Shown: positions 33,038-44,257, numbered from the stretch's first letter. The stretch is DNA of 64,000 nucleotides from Lacisediminimonas profundi (GCF_008831265.1 NZ_VTTH01000002.1:682001-746000), one strand, 5' to 3'. The notes: generated by a model from the letters alone, not told the origin. A program made the numbers and translations.

Positions 33038-34186
33038 ATGAACCGTGCATTCTGGCAGGACGCCGTCGAGGCGGCAGCCTTGCCCTTGCTGTCGCTGGGC
33101 GGCGCGCTGCTGCTGTTCGGCCTGTTCGTCGCCCTCGGAGGACACGACCCGCTGGCAGTGTGGAAGTTGCTGTTCGTCGGCGCCTTCGGCGATAGCTTCT
33201 CGGTGCAGAACACACTGCAACGGGCGGCGCCGCTGATGCTCACGGCACTGGCCGTCGCCCTGCCGGCGCGGGCCGGGCTCACCATCATCGGCGGCGAGGG
33301 CGCGCTGCTGGTCGGCGGACTCGCCTGCGCTGCGCTGCCCTACCTGATGCCGATGCCGCCCGGCTGGCCCGGCACCTTGATGGTGCTGCTGGCGGCGGCG
33401 CTTTGCGGCGCCGCCTGGATCGGCATAGCCGGCGCGTTGCGCCAGTACCGTGGCGTCAATGAAACCATCAGCAGCCTGTTGCTGGGCTATCTTGCTGTGG
33501 AACTGTTCAAGCATTTCGTCGAAGGGCCGCTGCGCGATCCGGCCAGCCTGAACAAACCCTCGACGCTGCCGCTCGACTCCACGCTGCGCATCGGCAGCAT
33601 GGGCGACTACGACATCCACTGGGGTCTGGCATGGGGCGTTGCCCTGTGCATGCTGTGCGGGTTCTGGCTGCGCAGCACCAGCCACGGATTCGCAACCCGC
33701 GTGGTGGGCGGAAATGCCCGCACGGCACGGCTGGTCGGCCTGCCGGTCAACCGCCTGGCAATTACTGCCTGCGCGCTCGGCGGCGCCGCTGCCGGACTGG
33801 CCGGCGGCATCGAAGTGGCCGCCGTCCACACCGCTGCCAATGCATCGCTGATTGCCGGCCTGGGCTATGCCGGCATCCTGGTCAGTTTCGTCGCCCGCCA
33901 CCAACCATTTGCCATCATTCCCGTTGCCATCCTGTTTGGTGGTTTCGGCGCTGCCGGCAGCATGTTGCAGCGGCGCCTGGGCATGCCCGATGCATCTGTC
34001 CAGGTGCTGCTTGGCTTCGCATTCGTCATCATCCTTGCCAGCGAAGCAATGCGGGGCCGCTTGTTTGCGCAGCGGGGGAATGCGGCGGCGAAATCACCGG
34101 CGGCAAGTCCGACAGCAGTGCCCGCCGCTGCGGTCACCGCCACCGCAACGCTGTCATCGGCAAGTGGCAAAGGAGAGGCAGCGTGA
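33038..34186 (+). CDS. ABC transporter permease (BMP/nucleoside-type), subunit 1
   Basis: Inner-membrane permease of the BPD_transp_2 family, 382 residues and about nine hydrophobic segments. The [20 protein letters not shown] stretch near residues 145-165 is typical of the YufP/NupP group that partners Bmp-type binding proteins. The C-terminal 40 residues are Ala/Thr-rich and probably cytoplasmic and disordered. The stop overlaps the GTG start of the second permease (GTGA), so both are co-translated. Confidence 0.92.
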   Translation: MNRAFWQDAVEAAALPLLSLGGALLLFGLFVALGGHDPLAVWKLLFVGAFGDSFSVQNTLQRAAPLMLTALAVALPARAGLTIIGGEGALLVGGLACAALPYLMPMPPGWPGTLMVLLAAALCGAAWIGIAGALRQYRGVNETISSLLLGYLAVELFKHFVEGPLRDPASLNKPSTLPLDSTLRIGSMGDYDIHWGLAWGVALCMLCGFWLRSTSHGFATRVVGGNARTARLVGLPVNRLAITACALGGAAAGLAGGIEVAAVHTAANASLIAGLGYAGILVSFVARHQPFAIIPVAILFGGFGAAGSMLQRRLGMPDASVQVLLGFAFVIILASEAMRGRLFAQRGNAAAKSPAASPTAVPAAAVTATATLSSASGKGEAA

Positions 34187-35103
34187 ATGCCAACGACATC
34201 CTGACCTTGCTGATCGCAATCCTCGGCGGCGCTACCCGGGTCGGCACACCCTTCCTGTTCGTCAGCCTGGGCGAGTGCCTGACCGAAAAGGCAGGCCGCA
34301 TCAACCTTGGCCTGGAAGGTGTCCTGGTGTTTTCCGCGATGGCCGGTTTCGGCGGCGCGTGGCTGAGCGGGTCGCCCTGGATCGGGGTCGCCGCCGCCGC
34401 CCTCGCTGGCGCCGTGCTGGCCCTGCTGCACGGCCTGCTGTGCTCGCTGATGCGGGTCAACGACGTGGCGATGGGAATCGCCATCATGCTGCTCGGCGTC
34501 GGCCTCGCCTTCTACTTGGGCAAGCCGCTGATCCAGCCGCAGGCGCCGCAGATTCCGTCGCTCGCACTTGGCTGGTGGAGCAGTTCGCCGCAATTGCAGG
34601 CGGCGCTGCGCATCAATGCCCTGTTCCCGGCCGGCGTCGTACTGGCCGCACTGATGGCCTGGTTCTTCGCCCATACCGGCTGGGGCATGAAAGTGCGCAT
34701 GGTCGGCGATTCCGCCGACGCCGCGCGCGCTGTCGGCACCTCGGTGACGCTGGTACGAGTGGCGGCCACGGCCGCCGGCGGCATGATTGCCGGGCTGGGC
34801 GGCGCATCGCTGTCGCTGTACTACCCGGGCAGCTGGAGCGAGGGCCTGTCCAGCGGGCAGGGTCTGATCGCGGTCGCGCTCGTGATCTTTGCCCGCTGGA
34901 GCCCGAACCGCTGCCTTGGCGCAGCGCTGCTGTTCGGCGGCGCCGGCGCAATCGGTCCGGCACTGCAGTCGATCGGCATCAGCAGCGGCTATTACCTGTT
35001 CAACGCCCTGCCCTACGCGTTGACCCTGCTGATCCTGGTGATGACCTGCGTTCCCGATCGCACGATACCAGGCTCGCCGTCCGAGCTATTCGCGCCCCGT
35101 TAA
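34183..35103 (+). CDS. ABC transporter permease (BMP/nucleoside-type), subunit 2
   Basis: Partner permease of 306 residues. It begins at a GTG (34183) with AGGAG eight bases upstream and overlaps the preceding stop. [19 protein letters not shown] near residues 30-48 is the hallmark of the second permease in this importer class (YufQ-like). About nine hydrophobic helices follow. The next gene starts 11 bases downstream behind its own AAGGAG. Confidence 0.92.
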   Translation: MNANDILTLLIAILGGATRVGTPFLFVSLGECLTEKAGRINLGLEGVLVFSAMAGFGGAWLSGSPWIGVAAAALAGAVLALLHGLLCSLMRVNDVAMGIAIMLLGVGLAFYLGKPLIQPQAPQIPSLALGWWSSSPQLQAALRINALFPAGVVLAALMAWFFAHTGWGMKVRMVGDSADAARAVGTSVTLVRVAATAAGGMIAGLGGASLSLYYPGSWSEGLSSGQGLIAVALVIFARWSPNRCLGAALLFGGAGAIGPALQSIGISSGYYLFNALPYALTLLILVMTCVPDRTIPGSPSELFAPR

Positions 35104-35114
35104 AGGAGACCGAC

Positions 35115-35798
35115 GTGAGCACAATCTCTTCCACTCCCTATCCCTGGCCGTACGATGGCCAGCTGCACCCCCGCAACACGGCGCTGCTGATCATCGACAT
35201 GCAGACCGATTTCTGCGGCGTCGGCGGCTATGTCGACACGATGGGCTACGACCTGTCGATGACGCGCGCCCCGATCGAACCGATCCGCGCCCTGCTTGCC
35301 GTCGCGCGCCGCTGCGCCATGCACGTGATCCACACGCGCGAAGGACACCGGCCGGACTTGTCCGACCTGCCCGCGAACAAGCGCTGGCGCTCGCGCCGCA
35401 TCGGCGCCGGCATCGGCGATCCCGGCCCATGCGGGCGTATCCTGGTGCGCGGCGAGCCGGGCTGGGAAATCATTCCCGAACTGGCGCCGCTGCCCGGCGA
35501 ACCGGTCATCGACAAGCCCGGCAAGGGCTCGTTCTGCGCAACCGACCTCGAACTGATCCTTCACACCCGCGGCATCCGCAACCTGATCCTGACCGGCATC
35601 ACCACCGACGTCTGCGTCCACACCACGATGCGCGAGGCCAACGACCGCGGCTTTGAATGCGTGATGCTGGAGGACTGCACCGGCGCCACCGACGCCGGCA
35701 ACCATCAGGCGGCGCTCAAGATGATCGAGATGCAAGGTGGCGTGTTCGGCGCCGTCTCCAGTTCCGGGGCCGTCATCGACGCGCTGCTCGCATTCTAA
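35115..35798 (+). CDS. biuH: Isochorismatase-fold cysteine hydrolase, probable biuret amidohydrolase
   Basis: Amidohydrolase of 227 residues. The catalytic triad of the family is visible as Asp28 (IIDMQTDFC), Lys134 (IDKPGKGSF) and Cys167 (TTDVCVHTT). The whole pattern [33 protein letters not shown] and [19 protein letters not shown] is what I recall of biuret hydrolase from Rhizobium, whose triad is Asp36/Lys142/Cys175, offset by a constant eight residues. It would convert biuret to allophanate and ammonia. A GTG start follows AAGGAG. It lies inside the BMP importer operon, between permease and ATPase genes. A related ureide amidase is the main alternative. Confidence 0.72.
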   Translation: MSTISSTPYPWPYDGQLHPRNTALLIIDMQTDFCGVGGYVDTMGYDLSMTRAPIEPIRALLAVARRCAMHVIHTREGHRPDLSDLPANKRWRSRRIGAGIGDPGPCGRILVRGEPGWEIIPELAPLPGEPVIDKPGKGSFCATDLELILHTRGIRNLILTGITTDVCVHTTMREANDRGFECVMLEDCTGATDAGNHQAALKMIEMQGGVFGAVSSSGAVIDALLAF

Positions 35799-35808
35799 GG
35801 ATGGCACT

Positions 35809-37344
35809 GTGACTGCCCTCACCCTGAACACCTTGGACCTGAGCAAGCGTTTCGGCGCTTTCACGGCGCTCGACGCGGTTTCGCTGACGGTGCGTCCCGG
35901 CACCGTGCATGCGCTGCTGGGCGAGAATGGCGCCGGCAAGAGCACGCTGGTGAAGGCCATCGTCGGCTATCACCAGGCCGACGCTGGCGCCATCATGATC
36001 GACGGCCGCGAGCGCGATATTTCCTCGCCGTCCGATGCGCGTGCTCTCGGGATCGGCATGGTCTACCAGCATTTCACTGTCGTGCCAGGCATGACGGTCG
36101 CGGAAAACCTGCTGCTTGCGCGCGGCAATCTGCCAGCCGTGATCGACTGGAGGTCGGTCCGTGCGGAGTTGTCCGCGTTCATGCGCACCACGCCATTCCG
36201 GCTCGACCTGGACGCCACGCCAGCCGACCTTTCCGCTGGCGAGAAGCAGAAGCTGGAGATCCTCAAGCAGCTGCTGCTACAACCGCGCCTGCTGATCCTG
36301 GATGAACCGACATCGGTGCTGACACCGCAGGAGGCGGACGAAGTGCTGGGCGCATTGAGGGAACGGGCGCACGCCGGTCACTGCTCGATCGTGATGATCA
36401 CGCACAAATTCCGCGAGGTCGGCGAATATGCCGACGATGTCAGCGTGCTGCGCCGCGGCCGCCTGGTCGCCAGCATGCAGGTCGCCGGCACCACCACCGC
36501 ACAACTCGCCCAGGCAATGATCGGCGAGGGCCGGGCCGCCGAGGCCACGTTCATCCGACGCAAGTGCAATCCCGGCGCTGAGCGATTGCGGGTCGATGGA
36601 CTGACGGTCTTCGGCGACCGCGGCGAAGTCGCCGTGCGCGGCATGAACCTCGAAGTCAGGTCGGGCGAGATCGTCGGCGTCGCTGGCGTGGCCGGCAACG
36701 GACAGCGCGAGCTGATGCAGGCACTGACCGGCCAGCGGCCGCGCGCCGCCGGCACAGTCATGGTCAGCGGCCAGCCATTTTTCGCCACCCGCAAGCAGAA
36801 CCGCATCCTGAAAGTGCGCAGCCTGCCGGAAGAACCGCTGCAGAGCGCCTGCGTCGGCGGGCTGAGCGTCGCCCAAAACATGGGCTTGCGCCAGTTCGAC
36901 GAGGCGCCGTTCGAGCGCGCCGGGCTGGTGCATTGGGGCCGGCTACGGGAGCGGGCGCGACAGTGGATCGCCGACTATGGCGTGCGCACGCAGAGCGAGC
37001 AGGCAGCGATCCGCACCCTCTCCGGCGGCAACGTGCAGCGCGCAGTGCTGGCACGCGAGTTGTCGAGCGATGCTGACCTGCTGCTGGTCAGCAATCCCGT
37101 GTTCGGCCTCGACTTTGGCGCTGTCGCCGAGATCCATGCGCGCCTGCTGCAGGCGCGCGACCGCGGCGCCGCGGTGCTACTGCTCAGCGAGGACCTCGAT
37201 GAATTAATGGAGCTGGCCGATCGGATCGTGGTGATCAGCGAGGGCCGCATCGTGTTCGACGTAGCGGCCGAACAGGCCGACCGCCGCCAGCTTGGCGCCT
37301 TCATGGGCGGCCAGTCGCATGAAACAGATAAGGAAGCAGCATGA
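35809..37344 (+). CDS. ABC transporter ATPase with two nucleotide-binding domains (BMP/nucleoside-type)
   Basis: Double ATPase of 511 residues that powers the BMP-type importer. The first domain has a full Walker [10 protein letters not shown] near residue 43, signature [11 protein letters not shown] and Walker [12 protein letters not shown]. In the second domain the P-loop is the relaxed [10 protein letters not shown], followed by [15 protein letters not shown] and [12 protein letters not shown]. This asymmetry is typical of sugar/nucleoside-type double ATPases. The GTG at 35809 gives the best start, ten bases after the hydrolase stop. Its end overlaps the second hydrolase ATG (ATGA). Confidence 0.92.
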   Translation: MTALTLNTLDLSKRFGAFTALDAVSLTVRPGTVHALLGENGAGKSTLVKAIVGYHQADAGAIMIDGRERDISSPSDARALGIGMVYQHFTVVPGMTVAENLLLARGNLPAVIDWRSVRAELSAFMRTTPFRLDLDATPADLSAGEKQKLEILKQLLLQPRLLILDEPTSVLTPQEADEVLGALRERAHAGHCSIVMITHKFREVGEYADDVSVLRRGRLVASMQVAGTTTAQLAQAMIGEGRAAEATFIRRKCNPGAERLRVDGLTVFGDRGEVAVRGMNLEVRSGEIVGVAGVAGNGQRELMQALTGQRPRAAGTVMVSGQPFFATRKQNRILKVRSLPEEPLQSACVGGLSVAQNMGLRQFDEAPFERAGLVHWGRLRERARQWIADYGVRTQSEQAAIRTLSGGNVQRAVLARELSSDADLLLVSNPVFGLDFGAVAEIHARLLQARDRGAAVLLLSEDLDELMELADRIVVISEGRIVFDVAAEQADRRQLGAFMGGQSHETDKEAA

Positions 37345-38012
37345 TCGAGCTAGCCGCCCAACCGTTCCCGTTCAAGCTGGATGTCGTCAATGCGGCATTG
37401 GTCATCATCGACATGCAGCGCGACTTCGTCGAGCCTGGCGGCTTTGGCGAATCCCTGGGCAACGACGTCTCCCTCCTGCAGGCAGTGATCCCGGTCGCGC
37501 GCGAGGTGCTGCTGGCCTGGCGCGGCGCCGGCGGCCTGGTGGTGCACACGCGCGAATCCCACCTGCCCGACCTGTCCGACTGCCCTCCCGGGAAACGCCT
37601 GCGTGGCAATCCGGCGCTTCGGATCGGCGACCGCGGGCCGATGGGACGAATACTGGTGCGCGACGAGGAAGGCAACCAGATCGTTCCGGAGTTGGCGCCG
37701 GCGCGTGGCGAGATGGTGATCGACAAGCCCGGCAAGGGCGCGTTCTACGCCACCGGCCTGCATGAGATGCTGATCGAGCGCGGCATCACCCACCTGCTGT
37801 TCATGGGCGTCACGACCGAGGTGTGCGTGCAGACCTCGATGCGCGAAGCCAACGACCGCGGCTACGATTGCCTGCTGATCGAGGATGCGACCGCCAGCTA
37901 CTTCCCGGAATTCAAGGCCGCCACCCTGGCGATGATCACGGCGCAGGGCGCGATCGTGGGCTGGACCGCGACCGCGGACGCGGTAATTGAAGCCGTCTCC
38001 AGCAGTCTGTAG
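37341..38012 (+). CDS. Isochorismatase-fold cysteine hydrolase, second copy
   Basis: Paralogue of the hydrolase at 35115, 223 residues, with the same triad: Asp24 (IIDMQRDF), Lys129 (IDKPGKGAF) and Cys162 (TTEVCVQTS). It shares [10 protein letters not shown] and MREANDRGY with the first copy but differs in substrate-pocket segments (for example [18 protein letters not shown]). It may therefore act on a different amide in the same pathway, such as a carbamoyl or ureido intermediate. It ends the importer operon, coupled to the ATPase gene by ATGA. Confidence 0.85.
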   Translation: MIELAAQPFPFKLDVVNAALVIIDMQRDFVEPGGFGESLGNDVSLLQAVIPVAREVLLAWRGAGGLVVHTRESHLPDLSDCPPGKRLRGNPALRIGDRGPMGRILVRDEEGNQIVPELAPARGEMVIDKPGKGAFYATGLHEMLIERGITHLLFMGVTTEVCVQTSMREANDRGYDCLLIEDATASYFPEFKAATLAMITAQGAIVGWTATADAVIEAVSSSL

Positions 38013-38152
38013 CGATAAAAGCAAGCCCGAAAATTTCGGCAATTCCGGTTCCTGATCGAAACCCGACCTGCGGCAACCCGGTATCATTCAGGGTTGGCCG
38101 CTTTGCTGGCGGTCGGCATTTTCATTTTTTCGACAGAATTCAGGAATTCATC

Positions 38153-41068
38153 TTGGGCACCATGCATTCGCCAACCGTATTCGACCAGCCATTGAACCTG
38201 GACGCGCAGGCGCTAGCCGCCGAGTTGGCGCAAGCCATAGAAGGCGAAGTCAGGTTCGACGGCGGCAGCCGATCGCTGTATGCCACCGATGCGTCCAACT
38301 ACCGGCAGGTGCCGATCGGCGTGGTGATCCCGCGCACCGTTGATGACATCGTCAAGACGCTGGAGATCTGCCGCCGCCACCAGGCCCCGGTGCTGGCCCG
38401 CGGCGGCGGCACTTCGCTGTGCGGCCAGACCTGCAATGTGGCCGTGGTGATCGACAACTCAAAATACCTGAACCGGGTGTTGTCGGTCGACCCCGCCCGG
38501 CGCCTGGCGCGGGTCGAACCGGGCGTGGTGTGCGATGCGCTGCGGCATGCCGCCGAAGTCCATCACCTGACCTTCGGCCCCGATCCCGCCACCCACAGCC
38601 GTTGCACGCTGGGCGGCATGATCGGCAACAACTCCTGCGGCGCGCACTCGGTCATGGCCGGCAAGACGGTCGACAACATCGAGCGGCTGGAAATCCTGAC
38701 CTACGACGGCCTGCGCATGTGGGTCGGCCCCACTTCCGACGAAGAACTGGCGCAGATCATTGCCGAAGGCGGCCGCCGCGGCGAAATCTATGCCGGCCTG
38801 AAGGCGCTGCGGGACGAGTACGCCGATCTGGTGCGCGAGAAATTCCCCGACATCCGGCGCCGCGTCTCCGGCTACAACCTCGACGACCTGCTGCCTGAAA
38901 ACGGCTTCAACGTGGCGCGCGCGCTGGTCGGCACCGAAGGCACCTGCGCAATCGTGCTGCAGGCCGAAACCAAGCTGGTCGACAGCCCGCCGGTGCGCGT
39001 GCTGGCCGTACTGAGCTATGTCGACATCTATACTGCGGCCGACCATACCCCGGCGATCCTCCCCTTCGGCAACATCTGCCTCGAAGGGCTGGACAACAGC
39101 ATGATCAACGACATGCGCCGCAAGAACATGCAACTGGGCGACCTTACCTACCTGCCGGAGGGCAATGCCTGGCTGCTGGTCGAATTCGGCGGCGACACGT
39201 TGGAAGAAGCCGAAGCCAAGGCCCGCGCGATGATGCAGGCACAACAGCCGCATACAGTGGCGCAGGCGATTTATCTCGATCAGGCGACGCAGAACCGGGT
39301 CTGGGCAATCCGCGAAGCCGGATCTTCGGCGCGCAATGCGGTGCCTGGCCAGCCGGAAACCTATGCCGGCTGGGAAGATGCCGCAGTCGACCCCAACCGA
39401 CTTGGCGACTATCTGCGCGACTACCGCAAGTTGCTCGACAAGTATGGTTACGACACTTCGCTGTACGGGCACTTCGGTGACGGCTGCATCCATGGCCGGG
39501 TCACCTTCGACGTCAGCACCGACGATCATGTCAAGCACTGGCGCGCCTTCCTGTTCGAGGCCGCGCAACTGGTGGTCGACTACGGCGGTTCGCTGTCCGG
39601 CGAGCACGGCGACGGCCAGGCCCGGGCCGAACTGCTGCCCATCATGTTCGGCGACGAAATGATGGAAGCCTTCCGCAAATTCAAGCGTATCTGGGATCCG
39701 TCCAACGGGATGAACCCGGGCAAGGTGATCGACGCCTATCCGCTGCACGCCAACCTGCGCATCGGGCCGGAATACCGGCCGGTCGAACTGAAGCCGCTGA
39801 ATTTTTCCTTCCGCAATGACGAAGGCAGTTTCCTGAAAGCGGCGCAGCGTTGCGTTGGCGCCGGCAAGTGCCGCCGCATCGAAGGCGGCGCGATGTGCCC
39901 GAGCTATCGCGCCAGCGGCGAGGAGAAGGATTCCACTCGCGGCCGTTCGCGCCTGCTGTTCGAGATGCTCAACAACGACTCGCCGATGGCGCACGACTGG
40001 AGCAACGAGCATGTGAAGGAAGCGCTCGACACCTGCCTGTCATGCAAGAGCTGCAAGGGCGAGTGCCCGGTGTCGGTGGACATGGCGACCTACAAGGCCG
40101 AGTTCCTGTCGCACTACTATGACGGCCGCAAGCGTCCGCTCAAGCATTACATGGTCGGCCAGGTCAACAAGTGGGCGCGGCTGGGCTCGCTGATGCCGGC
40201 AGTGACCAACTTCTTCACGCAGACCCCCGGGATCTCGACGCTGGTGAAGAAAGTGGCCGGAGTGGCGCAGCAAAGGCAGCTTCCGGTATTTGCCAGCCAG
40301 ACCTTCCGTTCCTGGTTCCAGCGCCGCGCAGCCAGCCCGGCAAACGGCAAACAGGGAACGCGCGTGCTGCTGTGGCCCGACACCTTCAACAACCATTTCC
40401 ATCCCGAAGTGGCGCGGGCGGCGGTCGAGGTGCTTGAACATGCCGGTTACCAGGTGACGATACCGAAGCAGCATCTTTGCTGCGGCCGGCCGCTGTACGA
40501 CTTCGGCATGCTGGACCAGGCCAAACTGCAGTTCCTTGAAATCATGGGCGCGCTGCGCGAAGACATCATGGCCGGCGTGCCATTGGTCGGGCTGGAGCCG
40601 AGCTGCCTGGCTGCCTTCCGCGACGAACTGCTGAACCTGTTCCCGAATGACGACCTGGCCAGGAAGCTGTCGGCACAATCCTTCATGCTCAGCGAGTTCC
40701 TGGAAAAAGAGGGCTATCAACCCCCGCCCCTGAGCGGCAAGGTAATGATGCACAACCATTGCCACCACAAGGCCGTGATCGGCGCCGACGCCGAAGCCAG
40801 CCTGCTGAAGAAGGCCGGCATGCAGGTGCAAGTGCTGGATTCGGGCTGCTGCGGCATGGCGGGCTCGTACGGCTTCGACCCGGAGCACTTCGACGCGTCA
40901 ATGCGGATCGGCGAAAAAGTGCTGCTGCCGGCGGTGCGCAAGGCCGATGCGGACACGCAGGTGGTGACCAATGGCTTCAGCTGCCGCGAGCAGGTGCATC
41001 AGGGTGCGCACAGGCAGACCAGGCATCTGGCCGAGGTATTGCGGGACGGGTTGGGGAAGCGGGATTGA
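38153..41068 (+). CDS. FAD-binding and Fe-S (CCG-domain) oxidoreductase, D-2-hydroxyacid/2-hydroxyglutarate dehydrogenase-like (YdiJ family)
   Basis: Large fusion of 971 residues. An FAD_binding_4 domain (about 45-190) shows ARGGGTSLCGQ and GGMIGNNSCGAHS. The FAD-oxidase C domain (about 220-540) has GHFGDGCIHGRV and SGEHGDGQAR. Two [4Fe-4S] motifs follow (CVGAGKC...CPSY and CLSCKSCKGECPV), then two CCG motifs (CCGRPLYDFG, CCGMAGSYGF). The fold oxidises a D-2-hydroxyacid and passes electrons to the respiratory chain. The TTG at 38153 has AGGA seven bases upstream; the ATG at 38162 is an alternative. The gene stands alone between the nitrogen operon and glpK, converging with the latter. Confidence 0.9.
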   Translation: MGTMHSPTVFDQPLNLDAQALAAELAQAIEGEVRFDGGSRSLYATDASNYRQVPIGVVIPRTVDDIVKTLEICRRHQAPVLARGGGTSLCGQTCNVAVVIDNSKYLNRVLSVDPARRLARVEPGVVCDALRHAAEVHHLTFGPDPATHSRCTLGGMIGNNSCGAHSVMAGKTVDNIERLEILTYDGLRMWVGPTSDEELAQIIAEGGRRGEIYAGLKALRDEYADLVREKFPDIRRRVSGYNLDDLLPENGFNVARALVGTEGTCAIVLQAETKLVDSPPVRVLAVLSYVDIYTAADHTPAILPFGNICLEGLDNSMINDMRRKNMQLGDLTYLPEGNAWLLVEFGGDTLEEAEAKARAMMQAQQPHTVAQAIYLDQATQNRVWAIREAGSSARNAVPGQPETYAGWEDAAVDPNRLGDYLRDYRKLLDKYGYDTSLYGHFGDGCIHGRVTFDVSTDDHVKHWRAFLFEAAQLVVDYGGSLSGEHGDGQARAELLPIMFGDEMMEAFRKFKRIWDPSNGMNPGKVIDAYPLHANLRIGPEYRPVELKPLNFSFRNDEGSFLKAAQRCVGAGKCRRIEGGAMCPSYRASGEEKDSTRGRSRLLFEMLNNDSPMAHDWSNEHVKEALDTCLSCKSCKGECPVSVDMATYKAEFLSHYYDGRKRPLKHYMVGQVNKWARLGSLMPAVTNFFTQTPGISTLVKKVAGVAQQRQLPVFASQTFRSWFQRRAASPANGKQGTRVLLWPDTFNNHFHPEVARAAVEVLEHAGYQVTIPKQHLCCGRPLYDFGMLDQAKLQFLEIMGALREDIMAGVPLVGLEPSCLAAFRDELLNLFPNDDLARKLSAQSFMLSEFLEKEGYQPPPLSGKVMMHNHCHHKAVIGADAEASLLKKAGMQVQVLDSGCCGMAGSYGFDPEHFDASMRIGEKVLLPAVRKADADTQVVTNGFSCREQVHQGAHRQTRHLAEVLRDGLGKRD

Positions 41069-41098
41069 CGCATTGAGGAGTGCCTGGCCGGTACCGCT

Positions 41099-42592
41099 TC
41101 AGGCGGCGGTGGCCCGCCGCACCGCATGTTCCCATTCGGCCATGCGCTCGGCAGCCCGGGCCGGATCGAGCGTCGGTTCGAAGCGGCGCTCGGCGCGCCA
41201 CTGGTCCGACAATTCAGCAGTGCTGCGATAGACGCCGGCGGACAAGCCGGCCAGGTAGGCCGCCCCCAGCGCGGTGGTCTCGATGACGGCCGGGCGTACT
41301 ACCGGTATGCCCAGCAGGTCGGCCTGGAATTGCATCAGCAGGTCGTTGGCGCAAGCGCCGCCGTCTACCCGCAACTCGGCCACCGGCGCGCCGCCGTTGG
41401 CCAGCGCATCCCGGCTCATTGCCTGCAGCAGCGACGCGCTCTGGAAGGCGATGCTCTCCAGCGCCGCGCGCGCAATATGGGCCATGGTCGTGCCGCGGCT
41501 CAGTCCACTGATGACGCCGCGGGCGTCGGCATTCCAGTACGGCGCCCCGAGTCCGGTGAACGCCGGCACCATCATCACGCCGCCCGAGTCAGGCACGCTT
41601 TCCGCCAGCGCCTGCACTTCGCTGCTGGCTTTGATTGCGTTGAGCCCGTCGCGCAGCCATTGCACTACCGCGCCGCCGATGAACACGCTGCCTTCGAAGG
41701 CGAACGCAGGCCGGGCTCCGGTGCGGGCTGCGCTGGTGGTGATCAGTCCGTTGGCAGAATCCTGGAACTGCTCGCCGGTATGCATCAGCATGAAGCAACC
41801 GGTGCCATAGGTATTTTTCGCCATGCCGGGCGCAAAGCAGGCCTGGCCGAATAATGCGCTCTGCTGGTCGCCGGCGACGCCGCCGATCGGTATCGGCGCG
41901 CCGAACAACTCCGGCGCAGTGCAACCATAGTCCGCGCTCGAATCCAGCACCCGAGGCAACACCCCGGACGGGATATCCAGCAGCGCCAGCAGTTCCTCGT
42001 CCCACTGGTTGCGGCGGATGTCGAACAACATCGTGCGCGAGGCGTTGGTGACGTCGGTCGCATGCAGCTTGCCGCCGGTGAGTTTCCACAGCAGCCAGCT
42101 GTCGACGGTGCCAAAAGCCAACTCCCCGCGTTGTGCCTGCTGGCGTGCGCCCGGCACATGGTCGAGCAGCCATTTCAGCTTGGTGCCGGAAAAATAGGGG
42201 TCGATCACCAGCCCGGTCTTCGCTTGGATGCGCGGGCCGTATCCCTGTTCGCGCAGGCTCGCGCATTCCGGTTCGGTGCGCCGGTCCTGCCACACGATGG
42301 CGTGATGTACAGGCTCTCCGGTGACGCGGTTCCACACCAGCGTGGTCTCGCGCTGGTTGGTGATGCCAATCGCCCGGATGTCGCCAGCCGCCAGGCCCGC
42401 GCGTGCCAGCGCCTCGCGCGCCGTTGCCAGCTGGGTGTTCCAGATCTGGCGCGGGTCATGTTCGACCCAACCTGGCCTGGGGAAAATCTGCGGCAGCTCC
42501 TGCTGCGCCAACGCGAGGATGCGGCCATCTGCATCGAACACGATGCTGCGTGAACTGGAGGTGCCCTGGTCCAGGGCCAGCAGGTAACTCAT
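41099..42592 (-). CDS. glpK: Glycerol kinase
   Basis: Phosphorylates glycerol to sn-glycerol 3-phosphate; 497 residues, full length. FGGY-family marks are [30 protein letters not shown], the [13 protein letters not shown] nucleotide region, [10 protein letters not shown] and [17 protein letters not shown]. The ATG at 42592 overlaps the stop of the lipase-like hydrolase (ATGA). No glycerol facilitator or glpD lies beside it; it is the last gene of the dioxygenase-ligase-Liv-lipase chain. That suggests its glycerol comes from hydrolysis of an imported or cellular glycerol ester. Confidence 0.95.
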   Translation of the reverse strand: MSYLLALDQGTSSSRSIVFDADGRILALAQQELPQIFPRPGWVEHDPRQIWNTQLATAREALARAGLAAGDIRAIGITNQRETTLVWNRVTGEPVHHAIVWQDRRTEPECASLREQGYGPRIQAKTGLVIDPYFSGTKLKWLLDHVPGARQQAQRGELAFGTVDSWLLWKLTGGKLHATDVTNASRTMLFDIRRNQWDEELLALLDIPSGVLPRVLDSSADYGCTAPELFGAPIPIGGVAGDQQSALFGQACFAPGMAKNTYGTGCFMLMHTGEQFQDSANGLITTSAARTGARPAFAFEGSVFIGGAVVQWLRDGLNAIKASSEVQALAESVPDSGGVMMVPAFTGLGAPYWNADARGVISGLSRGTTMAHIARAALESIAFQSASLLQAMSRDALANGGAPVAELRVDGGACANDLLMQFQADLLGIPVVRPAVIETTALGAAYLAGLSAGVYRSTAELSDQWRAERRFEPTLDPARAAERMAEWEHAVRRATAA

Positions 42593-43545
42593 GGTTGTTG
42601 TCCGCCGGGCAATGCAGGCGCGTCAGGATTACGGATCACATTGTCGATCCACGCCAGCAACTCCGCAATCACCTGCTCTCGATTGGTTTCATTGAACACT
42701 TCATGCCGCGCGCCGGGGTAGATCCGGGTGCTCACATCCTTCAGGCCTGCCTGCCCCATGCGCTCGACCAGTGGATGAAACCATGCCAGTGCCGAGTTCA
42801 CCGGATCGCGATCGCCGGTCGCCAGGTAGACCGGCAAATCCGGCCGCAGCCGCGAGAACGCGTCCGGCTCGGCGGTGCGCCGGCAGGTGGAAAATATCGA
42901 CACCATTGATGCTCGCGTGACAGTAAAGCCGCAGCGCGGATCGGCGATGTATTTGTCGACCTCGGCCGGATCGCGGCTGAGCCAGTCGAACGGCGTGCGC
43001 GGATCGGGAATGCCGGCGTTGGAGTCTTCCAGCTTGCGATTGGTGCCACGGCCGGCAGCGAGCAGGTCGGTGGCGGCGGTGCCGGTCAGGACCAGTCCGG
43101 CCAGCAATCCGGAATGCTCCAGCGCGTACAACTGCGCGGCGAAGGACCCCATGCTGTGGCCCAGCAAGATCAGCGGGGCCTGCGGGTGGCAGCGGCGGGC
43201 GTGCTGCGACACTTGCGCCATGTCGGAGACCACCGCGTCGAAGCCGGCGGCGCCGAATTCGCCGCGCAGGCTTTCATCCAGCGAATCATCGCCGTGACCG
43301 CGATGCTGGTTGGCCATGACAGCAATGCCGGCGGCAGCCAGGCGGCGCGCCAGGCGGTCGTAACGCAGCGCGTGTTCGCCCATGCCGTGGGCAATCTGCA
43401 CCACCGCGCGCGGCACGGCGCCGGAACCAGGCCCTCCGTCCAGCGCATCCCAGCACAACAACTGGATCTGGTGCCCGTCCCCTGCCGGCAGGACCTGGCG
43501 TTGCGGCTGGCCCTGCAATTCGATTTCTTCGTTCCCGTCCTTCAT
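42589..43545 (-). CDS. Alpha/beta hydrolase, monoacylglycerol-lipase-like
   Basis: Serine hydrolase of 318 residues. The oxyanion segment [17 protein letters not shown], nucleophile motif [11 protein letters not shown], the acid in [11 protein letters not shown] and the histidine in GARHEVFNE form a complete triad in monoacylglycerol-lipase (Hydrolase_4) arrangement. There is no signal peptide, so it acts in the cytoplasm. The ATG at 43545 lies five bases beyond the livF stop at 43550, and its own stop overlaps glpK. Hydrolysis of a glycerol monoester followed by GlpK is the obvious joint function (inference). Confidence 0.88.
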   Translation of the reverse strand: MKDGNEEIELQGQPQRQVLPAGDGHQIQLLCWDALDGGPGSGAVPRAVVQIAHGMGEHALRYDRLARRLAAAGIAVMANQHRGHGDDSLDESLRGEFGAAGFDAVVSDMAQVSQHARRCHPQAPLILLGHSMGSFAAQLYALEHSGLLAGLVLTGTAATDLLAAGRGTNRKLEDSNAGIPDPRTPFDWLSRDPAEVDKYIADPRCGFTVTRASMVSIFSTCRRTAEPDAFSRLRPDLPVYLATGDRDPVNSALAWFHPLVERMGQAGLKDVSTRIYPGARHEVFNETNREQVIAELLAWIDNVIRNPDAPALPGGQQP

Positions 43546-43549
43546 GCGC

Positions 43550-44257
43550 TCACACCCCAAGATAGGCGCGCCGCAGGCCGGCATCCTGCAGCAACTCGTG
43601 CCCGGGGCCCGACATCACGATCTCGCCGTGCTCCAGCACATAGCCGCGGGCGGCAATGGTAAGCGAGCGTTGCACATCCTGCTCGACCAGCAGCACCGTG
43701 ATGCCGCGGGCACGGATCTCGGGCAGCTTGCCGAAGATGTATTCGACCATCACCGGCGCCAGGCCGATCGAGGGTTCGTCCAGCAGCAGCAGCCGCGGCG
43801 AAGTCATCAGCGCGCGGCCAATCGCCAGCATCTGCTGCTCGCCGCCGCTGAACGAGCGAGCCAACTGGCTGCGCCGCTCCTTCAGGCGCGGAAACATGGT
43901 GTACACCCATTCAAGGTTGTCGCGGCTCTTGACCGGATCGCGCAGCAGGTCGCCGCCGACCCGCAGGTTGTCTTCGACTTCCATGTGGCCGAACAGGCGC
44001 CGCCCCTCCATCACCTGCGCCACGCCCATGCGGGCGATCTGGTGCGTTGGCAACCCGGTGATCGGCTCGCCGGCGAAACGGATATCGCCCGAACGTGCCG
44101 GCAGGGTGCCCATGATGGCGCGCAACAGGGTCGACTTGCCGGCGCCGTTGGCGCCGACGATGCTGACCAGTTCGCCCTCTTCCACATGCATGCTGACGCC
44201 GCTCAACACCTGGGCGTCGCCATAGCCGGCGTCCAGCGCGGAAACTTCGAGGATCAT
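43550..44257 (-). CDS. livF: Liv-type ABC transporter ATPase LivF (second system)
   Basis: ATPase of 235 residues with canonical Walker A VGANGAGKST, signature SFSGGEQQMLAIGRAL, Walker B RLLLLDEPSIGL and the switch region LLVEQDV. Unlike the livF at the window start it keeps the P-loop lysine. The ATG at 44257 overlaps the livG stop. It is followed by the lipase-like hydrolase with a four-base gap, tying the transporter to lipid or ester use. Confidence 0.93.
   Translation of the reverse strand: MILEVSALDAGYGDAQVLSGVSMHVEEGELVSIVGANGAGKSTLLRAIMGTLPARSGDIRFAGEPITGLPTHQIARMGVAQVMEGRRLFGHMEVEDNLRVGGDLLRDPVKSRDNLEWVYTMFPRLKERRSQLARSFSGGEQQMLAIGRALMTSPRLLLLDEPSIGLAPVMVEYIFGKLPEIRARGITVLLVEQDVQRSLTIAARGYVLEHGEIVMSGPGHELLQDAGLRRAYLGV

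Noticed and set aside
38459-40012. A 517-codon open frame on the minus strand opposite the FAD/Fe-S oxidoreductase
   Set aside because: It is fully antisense to a gene with clear FAD and Fe-S motifs and encodes a His/Gln/Arg-rich product without family features; high GC creates such shadows.
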